64,000 bases of DNA from Entonaema liquescens (Eukaryota; Ascomycota; Sordariomycetes; Xylariales; Xylariaceae), in NCBI GenBank assembly GCA_902805475.1, contig CADCSX010000003.1, positions 1,736,001 through 1,800,000 on the forward strand. The letters run 5' to 3'. Position numbers and translations under genes: made by a program. The notes beneath the pieces were generated by a model. That model was not told the DNA's origin and did no database searches. It saw only the letters and a program-made list of their open reading frames with translations. Below are positions 46,999 through 58,451 of this stretch, piece by piece. Within the stretch, counting starts at the first letter, position 1. Every line of letters starts with the position of its first letter.

Positions 46999-47675
46999 AT
47001 ACATTCTCATTCTCATACACACCAGTTGGAGACGCTGGAATAAGGCGTTGTCATTTAACTATGGCCCCCAACTGGTCTTCTAATTAATGGTTCTCTGATC
47101 ATATCACGGCTTTTCCTTTACGGAGTTACAGGGTCACGAAAGACAAAAAAAAAGTTTCGTACGGACGGGGCGGTTGCACCTTTTAATTTAGGGCTTAAGG
47201 CGCCTGAGATGGTTGTTTATTCACGTCGGATGATGATAATGATTGATCATATCATCCCTTTTTTCTAATTTGTTTTGCGAGTTCGGATTCCGAGACAGGG
47301 TTCCACGTCCCTTGTTATGTCGGTTACCGACTCGAGAGGGATACCCGGAAGCAGACCTGCGAGCTGGAGCCAGCCTGCTTCGGCGGCTGGTTTCCTTTGC
47401 ATTTTTGTGCGTTGCTTTACTGGCTTGGTAAAACTTGCAGTCGAACGAATCGTGATGTAAATAGCTAGTTTCGCTAGGAGTAGCAGAGAACGATGCCTAA
47501 TGACTACCATAGTCGCAATAAAAAAGACAATATCAAGTCAAAACAGAATTGTGTTATCTCCATTTTTCTCAGGAGAATAGATTGAATTGCGAGGAAGCTA
47601 TTTACGGAAGACTAACTTAACCTAGGTATTTCCAGCATATCCATCGCATCCCATCTGGTCCAACCCCTTTTTGCT
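46999..47675. other. Convergent spacer ARP9 / quinone oxidoreductase
   Basis: 677 bp between two stop codons, so 3' UTRs only. Contains the CCTAGGTA motif at 47621-47628. No gene was recognised. Confidence 0.65.
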
Positions 47676-48961
47676 TTATTTCGAGGGATCTAGCAACAGC
47701 TTACCCGTGCTCTTGCGGCCCTCGAGATCGCCATGAGCACGCGCAACCTCGCTCAGGGGGTACACCTCGTGGATGCGCACATCAATCTTGCCTCCCGTGA
47801 TAAAGCCAAACAGCTCGTTGCTGTAGTACTCGAGCTCCTCCCTCGTCGCGACATAATTGAGCAGCGTGGGGCGCAACAAGCGCGCGTTCTTGGCGCTCAA
47901 CCGGGTAATCGTCAGAGGCGGCACGGGGCCCGACGCGTTGCCGAAGGAAACCAACGTGCCCTTGCGCGCGACGACCTCCAGGCTCAGATCGAACGTCGAC
48001 TTGCCGACGCCGTCGAACACGGCGATGACGCCCTTGCCGCCCGTTAGTTCGGCCACCTTCTGCTTCACGTCCTCGTGGCTGTAGTTAATAACGTGGGTAG
48101 CCCCGGCTTTGAGCGCTAGTTCGACTTTTTCGGGCGTCGAGGCCGTCCCGATGGTGTTCGCGCCGATGGCCTTGAGGAGCTGGACTAGCCAGAGCCCGGT
48201 GCCGCCGGCAGCTGCGTGCACGAGCACCCAGTCGCCCTTCTCGACGTGGTGGGCTTCGCGCACGAAGGTCAGCGCCGTGAGCCCTTGTAGCACGGAGGCG
48301 GCGGCGAGCTGCGCCGGGACGCCGGCGGGGATCTTGATGGCCTTGGAGGCGTCGACTGCGGTGTACTGGGCGTATGCGCCTTCGCTTAGCCTGTAGGGCG
48401 CGGGGTTGATTAATATCCGAATTAACTTTAACTCGTTGGAAGTAATGTTTGTTTTTCCTCCCCTCTGTCTCGTCACGGAGCGATAGGGGGGCAGGTGGTA
48501 TGGGAAAAGGGGTTTAGGGGAGGGGGCCGCAAAAGGGCAAGGGCTATCACATGTCGCAATGCGGGGTCTGAATAAGAGAATCAAAGTCGTTGACGTACCA
48601 GACCACTCTATCGCCCTCCTTCAACCCGTACAGGTTCCCGCCGCCCGCCTTGACGATGGTGCCTTCGGCCTCGCGGCCGAGGATGTAGGGGAACTGCGGT
48701 GCTGGGTAAAGGCCTGAGCGGAAGTATCTATGCGGTTGGTTAGTATCAGAGTATATATAACTATATAAACATAGGTAGGTAAAAGGAGAAGTAAACTCAC
48801 GTGTCGATGAAGTTGATACCAATGTAATCATTCTTAACGAGGATCTGGCCGTCGACGACCGCAGGCACGGGAATATCAGTCTTGTACTGAAGGACCTCAG
48901 GGCCACCCGTCTTTTCGATAATAACGGCCTTCTGGGTGGTAGGGATGGAAGAAGAAGCCAT
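47676..48961 (-). CDS. ZTA1: Zeta-crystallin-type NADPH:quinone oxidoreductase
   Basis: This is a medium-chain reductase that reduces quinones and related electrophiles with NADPH. Exons (minus strand) are 48961-48801, 48727-48599 and 48390-47676, with introns GTGAGT...TAG and GTACGT...CAG, giving 334 aa, the family length. The start MASSSIPTTQKAVIIEKTGG is followed by the substrate region (NDYIGINFIDTYFRSGLYP) and by the NADPH-binding glycine motif (VLVHAAAGGTGLWLVQLLKAIGA, with the AAAGGTG core). YPLSEVARAHGDLEGRKSTGK is near the C terminus. No structural-zinc cysteine cluster is present, as expected for zeta-crystallins. An in-frame upstream ATG at 49117 adds 52 residues rich in Arg, Ser and Ala (MSIRTASARLLV start) that resemble a mitochondrial presequence, so two differently located forms are possible. 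Confidence 0.93.
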
Positions 48962-49935
48962 GTTGCGAATATGTATGATCAAGGGATTATTCTGAATACG
49001 TTGAAAGTGTGACGACGGAATGGTGGATGTTGCTGCTGCTGTTACTGTTGGTGGTACTACTGCTCTTCTTCCAAAGCTACAAACCAGTAAGCGGGCGGAC
49101 GCGGTTCTTATAGACATTCGACGTTCACACAAGACCACGTCGTTAGGTATACTTATTTGTCTCTCCCGGCTCCGGGACTCGGCCGAGTGAACAATATATA
49201 CCTAGGTATGTATAATATACAACAAGGGTTTTAGAAGGAAGAAACCAAACAAACTTACACGGGATTAGATTGAGAAGGAATAGGATTAGTAGCTTCTTCC
49301 TTAGTAAACTTTTCAAAAGAGCTTTGGCTCCAAGGTTGTTGTCCCGACATGAATTACTAATTAATTTAAACACTCTGGACAACAAAAGGACTATCGGCTG
49401 AAACGATGTTACATGATTACGCCCTGTACACATCGTCTAACTACATCGGAAATGACGCCATTGAGGCCGAACCCCTCTTGCCCCGCAGTCCTTTTTCAAA
49501 CGGGGTTTAAATTCGTGATCGCAACCCCCGATCCCGTTATCCCTCCGAGCCGTCAATCGGGGAATGTGAGAAATATACATATATTTAAATCCGAGTAGGA
49601 TGGACTAATAAATAAGCATATGTGGACTCGAAACTCCTTTTATCTATGTGGTGACTCAAAACGCCGCATATTTGCTCGGAAAGCCGACTGCCTATCTGCA
49701 CAGCAAGGAGAAAAAAAAATTTTTTTTAAAAAATCGTGGCGTGGTTAACTTATAGCAAGATTGCATCACTTTGACATTATTGGGCTTAGATTGCGCCATT
49801 ATTCTTAACCTGTCTAGTATGTATTTACTTCCGACCCGGGAAAAATGTAAATACTCCTAATCATGTCATGTCATTCTCATCACATCTTATTTCATTGCTA
49901 TCATGTACATTTCATCTTAGCTGATGTATACCACA
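48962..49935. other. Spacer upstream of quinone oxidoreductase, downstream of CCT4
   Basis: About 970 bp. The first 160 bp may be coding if the upstream start at 49117 is used. The rest has a CCTAGGTATG motif at 49201 and A/T-rich runs. No separate gene was recognised. Confidence 0.6.
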
Positions 49936-51727
49936 CTACCTCGTCAATGCGATGTCGTCGATTCTAAGAATCATCTTGACTGTCTCTGCTGCCAGCTCGA
50001 TAGCACTCGTACTCACTAATAGTGGTTGTAGTACGTTCTCCTTAGCAATATTCGCGTTGACACCACCGCTCTTGATACTCACGCCTGCGTTCTTTTCTCC
50101 CATCTCGTGTCTATGTCGTAGATCTGTAACTACCTTGATGCTGTTGAGGCCGGCGTTTTCTGCCAGCGTCGTAGGTATCACCTCCAAAGCATCCGCGAAG
50201 GCTTTCCAGCAGATCGCCTCCGTACCGGTGAGTGAGCGCGCTTGCTTGGAGAGCTGAGCGGCTATCTCAATTTCTGGAGCACCACCACCAGCAATGAGTG
50301 CCTTCTTCTTCACTAGGCAGCGGATGACGCAAAGCGCGTCGTGGAGTGAACGCTCGGCTTCGTCCAAAATTAAGCTATTGGCGCCGCGGCAGACCACTGA
50401 AACCGTCTTTCCCGCTGATTTAGTGCCCGTAACCTTGACCATCCGTGCACCATTCGACTGAGCCTCTTCAACAAGGTCGGCTGTTCCAAGCTTGTCCTCG
50501 GTGAAGGAATCGATATCGGCAATCGGCTTGCAGCCGGTAGACTTGCAGATAAACTCAACCTCGTCTCTCTCGATATCCTTGACCGCCAGAATGTTAAGCT
50601 TGGCAAGGAAGTGTAGAGAGAGGTCGTTGACAGCGTCACGTAGAATAGACTTTTGAATTAGGAGAACGTTGCACTTGGCCTTCTTAATCTTCTTGACGAG
50701 GTTAAGAAGGTAAAGACGTTCCTCTTTAACGATCTTATCCATTTGTCGGTAATCGTTTACTTGGATGGTGTTTTCCATCTATGGATATCGTTAGAAATTG
50801 TAGACGGGGATCTCTATCGATATTGACTTACATCTGGCTTTGGAGGGCTTAGTTGGAACTGGATCAAGCCAATCTTAGCCTTCTCCATTCTTACGGGCCC
50901 GCCTGCTGCTTTGATGACCGACTGGTTTAGAACTACTCCATCCACCAGCTCACTGTCCTCTATCGTACCTCCAACCTTCTTGATGATTCGGATGTTCTTT
51001 AGGTCTACGTTGTCGGCCGACTTGATATCGATAGTTTTTGTGACTGCATTGACTGCCATAGGGCCGAGCAGGCCTGAATATTGGGAGACGATCTTAGAAG
51101 AAAGAGAGGTATTCGCTGCTTGGAGAAGGGTGGCACTGTCGGCTAGGGAGACAGGTTGTGACATGTCGTGGAGGATCTGAACTGCCGCTGCCGCTGCTCT
51201 TTGGAAAGACTCGGAAATAGCTGAAGGATGGATACCCTTGGATAATAACCTGTCTGCGGCACCGAGAAGGGCACCACATATAACTACCACCGACGTCGTA
51301 CCATCTCCTGCCTCGACATCTTGTGCTGCCGAGAGGTTGACAAGCATCTTGGCTGTGGGGTGCATGACAGACATGCTCTTCAGCATAGTGTTTCCGTCGT
51401 TTGTGATTATGGTTTCGCCCTTTCCACTCCTGATCATCTTGTCCATTCCTCGAGGTCCTAAGGAGGTTCTGATGGCATCGGCAACAGCTTTTGGGTATTA
51501 GTAAGTATGTCGGGAGAATTTGTAGACATATACATACCTCTGGCAGCAACGATATTTGCAGACCGCACAGCGATGGGCTTCTCCTTATCCTGTTACATGT
51601 TAATTATCTATCCAAAAGTCCCTACACCTAAGGTTGCAAGTTGGGTTTAAGAGATAAGAATAAGAGGTCATACTCTGAAAGTAGCGTTGGCATTTGCGCC
51701 ACCGGCAGACTGCGTTGCGGTAGCCAT
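49936..51727 (-). CDS. CCT4: T-complex protein 1 subunit delta (CCT4)
   Basis: CCT4 is one of eight subunits of the cytosolic chaperonin TRiC, which folds actin and tubulin. Exons (minus strand) are 51727-51674, 51589-51538, 51487-50832 and 50778-49936, giving 534 aa. The three introns (GTATGA...CAG, GTATGT...AAG, GTAAGT...TAG) all keep phase. The N-terminal part reads DKEKPIAVRSANIVAAR and then AVADAIRTSLGPRGMDKM. The nucleotide-binding motifs TNDGNTMLK and GDGTTSVVVICGALL are intact, and the second half has CRGANSLILDEAERSLHDALCV and GGGAPEIEIA. Delta identity is supported by the KMIRSGKGETIITNDG context and by SPPKPDMENTIQV, split by the last intron. It is divergent from RPT1. Confidence 0.97.
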
Positions 51728-52289
51728 GACGAATCAACTGTTTGGTAAATTATAAACAGTGATCTTATGTGATGAAAAGCTTCGAAAGAGATAGGAGAAA
51801 TATCTCTGAACTTTTGTTGTAAGATGCACCGAAATACTAGCCTACAAAATATGGAGGGAGGTGACAAAAGCTCCCCGCCTAGGCTGTGATATTTTTTTGG
51901 TACCTGTGGTTAATCAAATAAAATACTCCCGGGGTAGCTGCGAGGCTACTTATCCACTAACCATATATGGTATAGTGACTGGTACGTACTTCCTACCGTC
52001 TGAGAGCTGCGAGTCGGGAGTCGGGTCTCTCTAGGCAATGAACAAGCTTATGCAACCACTGCAACCACTGCAACCACTGCAACCGCTACAACCAGATTTG
52101 TCCCATCATCACTGACCTCGCGAACTTTCAGTTTGCCTTACTTTCATAATATTCATTTCCGCTAACCATTCACCTTACTCGCCGACCCAAACAACTTCTT
52201 GAACCCATCTTTACTTCCTCCTGCTACTTCTATTTCTCTTGAAATTAATAATACCGGCGAGCTTCTCGTTTTAGAAGCTCTTCAACAAA
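51728..52289. promoter_or_regulatory. Bidirectional promoter region CCT4 / RPT1
   Basis: 562 bp separate the two start codons, so both promoters overlap. At 51860-51868 lies GGTGACAAA, one base different from the proteasome-associated control element GGTGGCAAA known from yeast. The same element has not been shown to act here. Four copies of a 9-bp unit (GCAACCACT) sit at 52052-52087. The final 200 bp before RPT1 are pyrimidine-rich leader. Confidence 0.5.
52052..52087 (+). repeat. 9-bp minisatellite (GCAACCACT x4)
   Basis: Three exact copies and one copy with a single change (GCAACCGCT) lie 200 bp upstream of the RPT1 start codon, probably near its promoter or leader. Confidence 0.9.
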
Positions 52290-53732
52290 ATGGTATGGTC
52301 GCTTTTACGTTTCTCGCCGTAGGGCCTCTAACTAACCTCACCCTACCTTAGCCTTCTGCCACCGGATCAAGTTGGGAGAAGTATAGGAAGAATTTCGCCG
52401 ATGACGAGATAGAAGAGAAGAAGATCACACCCTTATCAGACGAGTACGCCTCAACCTAATCTCATTTTCCATTCCACCCTACGACGAAAGCTAACCTAGC
52501 CATTCAGAGATATCCAAGTTCTAAAGACCTACGGAGCGGCACCCTACGGCACGGCCCTCAAGAACCTAGAGAAGCAGATCAAGGAGAAGCAACAAGCTGT
52601 CGACGAGAAGATCGGAGTCAAGGAATCTGACACAGGCCTCGCGCCGCCTCACCTGTGGGATGTCGCCGCCGATCGCCAACGCATGTCAGAAGAGCAGCCG
52701 CTCCAGGTGGCGCGGTGCACCAAGATCATCGCCGACGAGAAAGACGAGACCAAGAGCAAATATGTCATCAACGTCAAGCAGATTGCCAAGTTCGTCGTTC
52801 AGCTCGGCGAGCGGGTGTCTCCCACCGATATCGAAGAGGGTATGCGCGTAGGCGTCGACAGAAATAAGTACCAGATCCTATTACCGCTACCCCCCAAGAT
52901 CGACGCCAGCGTTACCATGATGACGGTCGAGGAGAAGCCCGATGTTACCTACGGCGATGTAGGTGGTTGTAAGGAACAAGTTGAGAAGCTGCGAGAGGTC
53001 GTCGAGATGCCCCTGCTGTCGCCCGAACGGTTCGTCAACCTGGGTATCGACCCACCGAAAGGTGCTTTGTTATACGGACCTCCGGGTACCGGAAAGACCC
53101 TATGTGCCCGAGCCGTCGCAAACAGAACAGACGCCACATTCATCCGAGTCATTGGTAGTGAGCTAGTGCAGAAGTACGTTGGTGAGGGAGCCAGGATGGT
53201 ACGAGAGCTTTTCGAGATGGCCCGGACGAAGAAGGCCTGCATTATCTTCTTCGACGAAATCGACGCCGTGGGTGGTGCTCGATTCGACGACGGCGCCGGA
53301 GGAGACAACGAAGTCCAGCGAACCATGTTAGAACTGATCACTCAACTAGACGGCTTCGACGCCCGTGGCAATATCAAAGTTATGTTTGCCACCAACAGAC
53401 CCTCGACTCTCGATCCCGCGCTTATGCGACCCGGCCGAATCGATCGTAAGATCGAGTTCTCGCTGCCGGATCTGGAAGGCCGAGCCAATATCTTGCGTAT
53501 CCATGCCAAGAGCATGTCCGTTGAGCGCGATATCCGATGGGAGCTTATCTCCCGTCTCTGCCCCAACGCCACCGGTGCCGAACTCCGCAGTGTCTGTACT
53601 GAGGCGGGTATGTTCGCCATTCGCGCCAGGAGAAAGGTCGCTTCGGAGAAGGACTTCCTAAGCGCTGTCGACAAGGTCATCAAGGGTAACCTCAAGTTTA
53701 ACTCAACCGCCACGTACATGCAATACAACTAA
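52290..53732 (+). CDS. RPT1: 26S proteasome regulatory ATPase RPT1
   Basis: RPT1 is an AAA+ subunit of the proteasome base that unfolds ubiquitinated substrates. Exons are 52290-52292, 52352-52443 and 52508-53732, giving 439 aa. The first coding exon is only the ATG. A 59 bp intron (GTATGG...TAG) follows it, and the protein continues PSATGSSWEKYRKNF. The second intron is GTACGC...CAG. An N-terminal coiled coil (EKQIKEKQQAVDEKI) and OB region (QPLQVARCTKIIADEKDE) precede the AAA domain. Walker A is GPPGTGKT, Walker B is IIFFDEIDAVGG, sensor-1 FATNRP and the arginine fingers are in RPGRIDRKIEF. The C-terminal residues MQYN match the usual Rpt1 end. Splice phases are exact. Confidence 0.98.
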
Positions 53733-54520
53733 AAAACCCTCTCTTCGGCTGGAGCCAGCTGCGAGTGGATAAATGGGAGGAAGAAAGCGTATGTTGTGTT
53801 TGTATGAATAGTTAGATAATGGACATTGGCCAAACCAGCTAGGCCGGAATTCTATGTAGACTCGGCGGCGGCTCCAAGCGTGCCTAGATAATACAACTAG
53901 CTTCACCCCTGCTGCATTTTTGTGTATTACGTGCCTATACGTAAATCGTATTGTCATTAAAGTCGTTTTGTTTCGTGTCTACTAGTTACATGATGTGCGG
54001 GCGCCGATACAAACAGCCCCTATGCCATAATCCTAATCCTATCTCATCCCGTCCCATCCCGTTCCCGCCAAAGTCGGTCCGTATTATTCGTCCAACAAGG
54101 GGAGGAACTAAGTTATTACAAGTTACAGTAAGTACCAAACACCGGGCTATGTACTTTCCTCTCTCTGCTTTTCTCCCTTCCAAGGCCAAAGGAATAAAAA
54201 TAAAACGCACCCGCGGCTTGCGGATATGGTATCTTTTGCGAAAGTCATATGCTTAAAATGCGATGCCATGTCCCCGTAGCGCCGTGACTATGCCTCTCAA
54301 GTTTCCGTGAGCCCCCTCCAGACGAGAGCTCACTCTCTCTAGTACTGTCCAGCTCAATACTGTACTATATTATTTACCTTCACTCCCTCTGGACTCTCGC
54401 GGATATCGGATGGTTTGTGCTGGGCGCCTCTTGTTGAGATGGTAGTTTTCGTCTGAAAGGTGAATGGCGAATTCTTAATTAGGTAATTAACGTTGCTCTC
54501 TGCTCGGGCGTCGAGGCACC
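53733..54520. other. Convergent spacer downstream of RPT1
   Basis: 788 bp between two stop codons. No gene was recognised, and the short frames at 53951-54256 have no protein character. Confidence 0.6.
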
Positions 54521-55324
54521 CTATGCCCCTTCCATACCAGCTAAGCACCCCAAGCATACAACATCGCCCTCAGGTCCGCGCTCCACACAGCACCGGCTGC
54601 AAATCAGCTCTCTGTGACCGCGGCCAATCCAGCTCGAGTCCGGACCGCCTCCCTTTCTTTGCTTCTCGCCTGTCTTGGGTGGAGTTTCAGGGCTGATGTC
54701 GTCTACATCCTGCATGGTGAAAGATGCAGATAGGCTATCTTCCTCTGCCGAGGATGCTAGCCACCCCCGGCATGCGCGCAGACAGACGAAGCATGACCGT
54801 TGGCCGCAGCCCAGACAGTCAGCGAAGGAGTCTAGGTCGGATTTCTTGGTGGGCTTCCGGTGGCAGATGTGGCAGGGACTTAGTAGTGGTAGTGAGCTTG
54901 CTGACCCCGTTTTAGGACTTGTGCCTAGCCGCGTGTCTTGGAGCGATGGTGTAGGTGCTGAGGACTCGGGATGCGCGTGGGAGTAGGAGTTGTGCGAATG
55001 CAGAAGCCCATCGCTTTCGTTGACAAGTCGGAATCTCTTATTTACAGGTAGGGGTATCATCTTCCTCGGCATATTAAGTAGAGTAGCAGCGCCTCGGCCC
55101 GGTGTGGGGAATATGAGGCGTTCATTATTGTTGATAGCGGATAGAAGATTCGCGGACTCGTGTTGTGATGTTCTGGGACGGGTTTCGCTGTTAGCGGGTA
55201 TCGACTTGACGGGAGACACTGGTGGGCCGTACAATTGCACCTGCACCTGGCTGGGTTCGTCATCATGCCTCCTCTTCTTACTCGGGGAGAGCATGGGTAG
55301 CTCGAAAGGCGTTACGGATGGCAT
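54521..55324 (-). CDS. Hypothetical Cys-rich (predicted zinc-binding) protein
   Basis: A single-exon protein of 267 aa; I do not recognise a named family. The N-terminal half (residues 1-145) is disordered, basic and Ser/Pro-rich (SPSKKRRHDDEP, a possible nuclear signal). It is followed by a cysteine cluster: CHICHR at about 151, then CLGCGQRSCFVCLRAC at about 169-184. A Ser-rich linker leads to CSRCC and CLGC near the end (about 242-262). The spacing of CxxC pairs resembles RING, FYVE or B-box-like zinc modules without matching one exactly. I chose the ATG at 55324 because it is the first of the frame and follows CTGCAG. Convergent with RPT1. A long open frame on the opposite strand over the same bases (54990-55502) looks like a shadow. 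Confidence 0.7.
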   Translation of the reverse strand: MPSVTPFELPMLSPSKKRRHDDEPSQVQVQLYGPPVSPVKSIPANSETRPRTSQHESANLLSAINNNERLIFPTPGRGAATLLNMPRKMIPLPVNKRFRLVNESDGLLHSHNSYSHAHPESSAPTPSLQDTRLGTSPKTGSASSLPLLSPCHICHRKPTKKSDLDSFADCLGCGQRSCFVCLRACRGWLASSAEEDSLSASFTMQDVDDISPETPPKTGEKQRKGGGPDSSWIGRGHRELICSRCCVERGPEGDVVCLGCLAGMEGA

Positions 55325-56678
55325 CTGCAGGCAGTGTGGAGCACACGAAACCCCAGGGGATGCAGGTTATCTACGTCAACGGCTTTCGCTTGGGCCGGAT
55401 GGGAAAAATGGACGGAGCCCAGAGGCGATTATAGTTGAGGATAAAGAGATTTGGGTGGGAGCTGAGAAGAGATGGAAGGGAGGAAGAGGTATTGCATGTT
55501 GACTAAGGCGAGATGTTTATTAGGATTAGGGTCGGGAAGTTGATGTGAGGGTGATACGGATTACAGCGGTTTATCCGTTCGGATCAACCAAATTTCAGGG
55601 GTCCCCTAGTGCTGCCCTGAACGAGCCTGAACTTTAATTCCCATTAGCGGGTTTAGCTCGGTGCTTCTAGTCGATAACACTGGACGAAAAGTGTGAAAAC
55701 AAACCTTATGTTCATTGTACCCAAGCTAAGCACGAATTAAGAAGGATTAACTTACTCTATTAGGTAATCATTTAAACGATAAGTAGGACGTTGTAGGTCG
55801 CAGGGCAACCTCTCTCCGGTGGAACACGTGTAAAAGCACGGCTATTTGTTTTTTTTTATCTCTAGTTAAACTAATTTAACCTACCAATGATTCCAACCTC
55901 TTTCTTGCCTTTCCACTCCTCACGATGTAAGGGACATCATAGCAACACTAACCAATCTAATCCTGTAGGCCACGTAAAACTCATCTCCTTACTGCCAGAC
56001 AATACTTGCAGTGGCATACAATGAGCTCTGCGGAATAAATGAGGCATCCTCTAGAAGATGAGAGCTCTTTATCAGCAGATTATCTTCGAGGGACTAAACA
56101 AAAGGAAGGAATCTAGCTATACTTATGACATAAGTCTTATGTTTCACTTAGGGATAGAGCTAGGTTTCATTCATTGTTCATTGTTCTAACATACAGACTG
56201 CTTAGACTTCGAATAAACCCAACTACGCCAAAAGACAACATTGACTTTTCGTCCTTATTTAAGAATAGGGGTATGTTGATCCAACTCCATCATATCCCAG
56301 CTAAATTAGAGAGGTTCTGAGCTCTGTCGCCCAAGTGTACAGCAAGCTTATTTGTGTCGTTAGGTAGGTAGATAATACCTTATCACACTTCGAAACACCA
56401 TTACCAAGGACGTTGAATAAGCGAACCTGGTGATAAAAAGAAATCAATTCTTAAATGATAGGAAGACTTTTCTCTTGTCTTAATCCGATATTAGCCTATA
56501 CTCGTGAGAGATCCATCTATTCCTCGCCCCAGTACCCCTTTAGGAGACGGTGAAACTTTTCTTGTACAAAAGCCAAACCTTGGCTAATGATCGTAACATA
56601 TGGTGCACTGCTTGATTAATTAGGTACTTCAGTTAGTCGACGAGAACTCTAGGAATCTGGGCATGTTGCGAGTACATA
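55325..56678. other. Spacer between sulfatase 3' end and Cys-rich gene
   Basis: 1.35 kb with no supported gene. It has A/T-leaning sequence with an 8-T run near 55849 and short direct repeats (TAGGTAGGTAG near 56362). The first 180 bases may be the 5' leader of the Cys-rich gene. Confidence 0.6.
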
Positions 56679-58451
56679 CTACTGATTGGTGTCCGCTTTC
56701 GTTCTCGCTCTCTCCGCCTTCCTCTGCTTCAGTGCCTCCTGGTACATGGTATGCGAGTCAAACATGCCCGTCTCTTGGAAGTACGTCTCGTAGTGATGAA
56801 GCATTTCTTTCAGTTTCTCCGGATGGCTTTCTGCTAGATCGCGGATTTCACCGAGGTCTTTTGATAGGTCGTAAAGCTCCCATTTTCCAGGGCCTTTGGG
56901 TGGAGGGAGGAATAGTGCCTTCCATTCTCCTACCCTTACTGCTGCTATTCCAAGCTGCTCCCACCCAACGATGTCTGTGGCATTATATATCTGGATAGTC
57001 TCATCTTCCGGATTCTCTAGAACCGGCCTCCAGGACTTTCCACGGACAGGCACCACTTCACGTCCACGGAAGATGGGACTTGGGTGCTTCAGGCCGGCGA
57101 GGTCTAGGACGGTTGGGACTATATCCATGACCGTCGTAAATGTATTGGTGATCAGCCCGGCCCGTTTCAACGCGGGCGGATACCTAACAATACAAGGACA
57201 ATGAATTCCTCCCTCGGTAGAGTGCGATTTTGCCCCGCGTGCTGGCGCTGTCGCTGCCCCAGCCCATTGAGGCCCGTACCATACGAAAGAGTTATAATTG
57301 CCGATGTTTTCTAACGAGTTGTCGTAATATTTCTTGACGATGTCTTCTACTGTGTAACCGGCCAAGATAGGCAAGGCTTCCAGTAGCTGCCCTTCAGCCC
57401 CATTGTCGGACATGAAGACAACGAAAGTATTATCGAGCTCGCCTGTCTCTTCTAAGTAAGCTCGTACGCGGCCGATGTTTACATCGATAAGGTCAACCAT
57501 CGCTGCATAAACCTCCATAGCTCGCGATGACTTTTTCTTCTCTGCGTCCGATAGTTCGTCCCAAGGTTTCGTATTTAACATGTGCATCGGGGCTGGCTCA
57601 ACATCAGGGGGTACAATCCCCATTTTAATTAAGCTCTTGAGTCTGCGATCCCGTAAGGCGATAGGTCCATCATCATACTTGCCACGGTATTTTTCGATAA
57701 TCTCTTGTGGTGCTTGTAATGGCCAGTGAGGAGCTGTAAATGGGAGATAGCCAAAGAAAGGTTGGGACTTCTCTTCCGCTGTCCTATCCTTTAAGAAGCC
57801 TAGGAAGTAGTCGGTAAATGTGTTAGAGGAGTAGAAGTCCTTAGGTAAATCTGTGCTGCCATTGATGAACTCTGAATGTTTCATCCATATCCCGTCGCCT
57901 TTAAATATAGCTGATGGCTTTTCTTTAAGGTCATATAGCTGTGGCTCGTGGTTGAAATGGTTTCCGGCCCCAGGGAGAGTAGAAAGTACTTTGGTAAACC
58001 CTCTCACGTAAGGGCCAAGCTCTTTCTTCAATCCCAGATGCCACTTACCACTCATGAGTGTAAAGTACCCTGCATCTTGAAGGATCTCTCCTAGAGCAGC
58101 AACACGATAGTTGAGATATCCTTCATAACCGGGCTTGTCTTTAAAGATGTCTGGTGCCTTTTTCTATTGGGAAGATGTTAGACATACGACCTAATGACTT
58201 TCATGATGATTGCAATTTACTATTTTTTCGGCCATTACACCCAACCCGGCAATATGTGAGTCTGTACCGGACAGAAGCATGGCTCTTGTAGGAGAACATG
58301 ATGCAGCAGTGTGAAAACCGGTCATGCGGATTCCCTCGTCAGCCAATCTTTGTAGATTCGGGGTATCGATCTCGCCTCCATAAGGGGACGTGTCGCTAAA
58401 CCCCAGGTCATCAGCGACTATTATTAGAAAGTTCGGCTTCTTTTCAGCCAT
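56679..58451 (-). CDS. Arylsulfatase-type sulfatase
   Basis: This enzyme hydrolyses sulfate esters, releasing sulfate for sulfur assimilation or detoxification; the substrate is unknown. Exons (minus strand) are 58451-58221 and 58163-56679, with a 57 bp intron (GTAAAT...TAG) in phase 0, giving 571 aa. All core motifs are present. IIVADDLG supplies metal-binding Asp residues, and CSPTRAMLLSG contains the Cys that is converted to formylglycine. MSGKWHLG and the metal-binding MSDNGAEG follow, and AKSHSTEGGIHCPCIV is the usual late motif. From 58451 (MAEKKPNFLI) it would be a cytosolic enzyme like many fungal sulfatases. An in-frame ATG at 58556 adds 35 residues with a hydrophobic run (WLLIVFMLSIFSAFI) that could act as a signal anchor. 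Confidence 0.94.

Noticed and set aside
54990..55502. Plus-strand 170-codon frame opposite the Cys-rich gene
   Set aside because: Overlaps the better-supported minus-strand gene; composition looks like a shadow and no domain is visible.
55640..55700. tRNA A-box-like word GGGTTTAGCTCGGTG
   Set aside because: No matching B-box or acceptor stem downstream.
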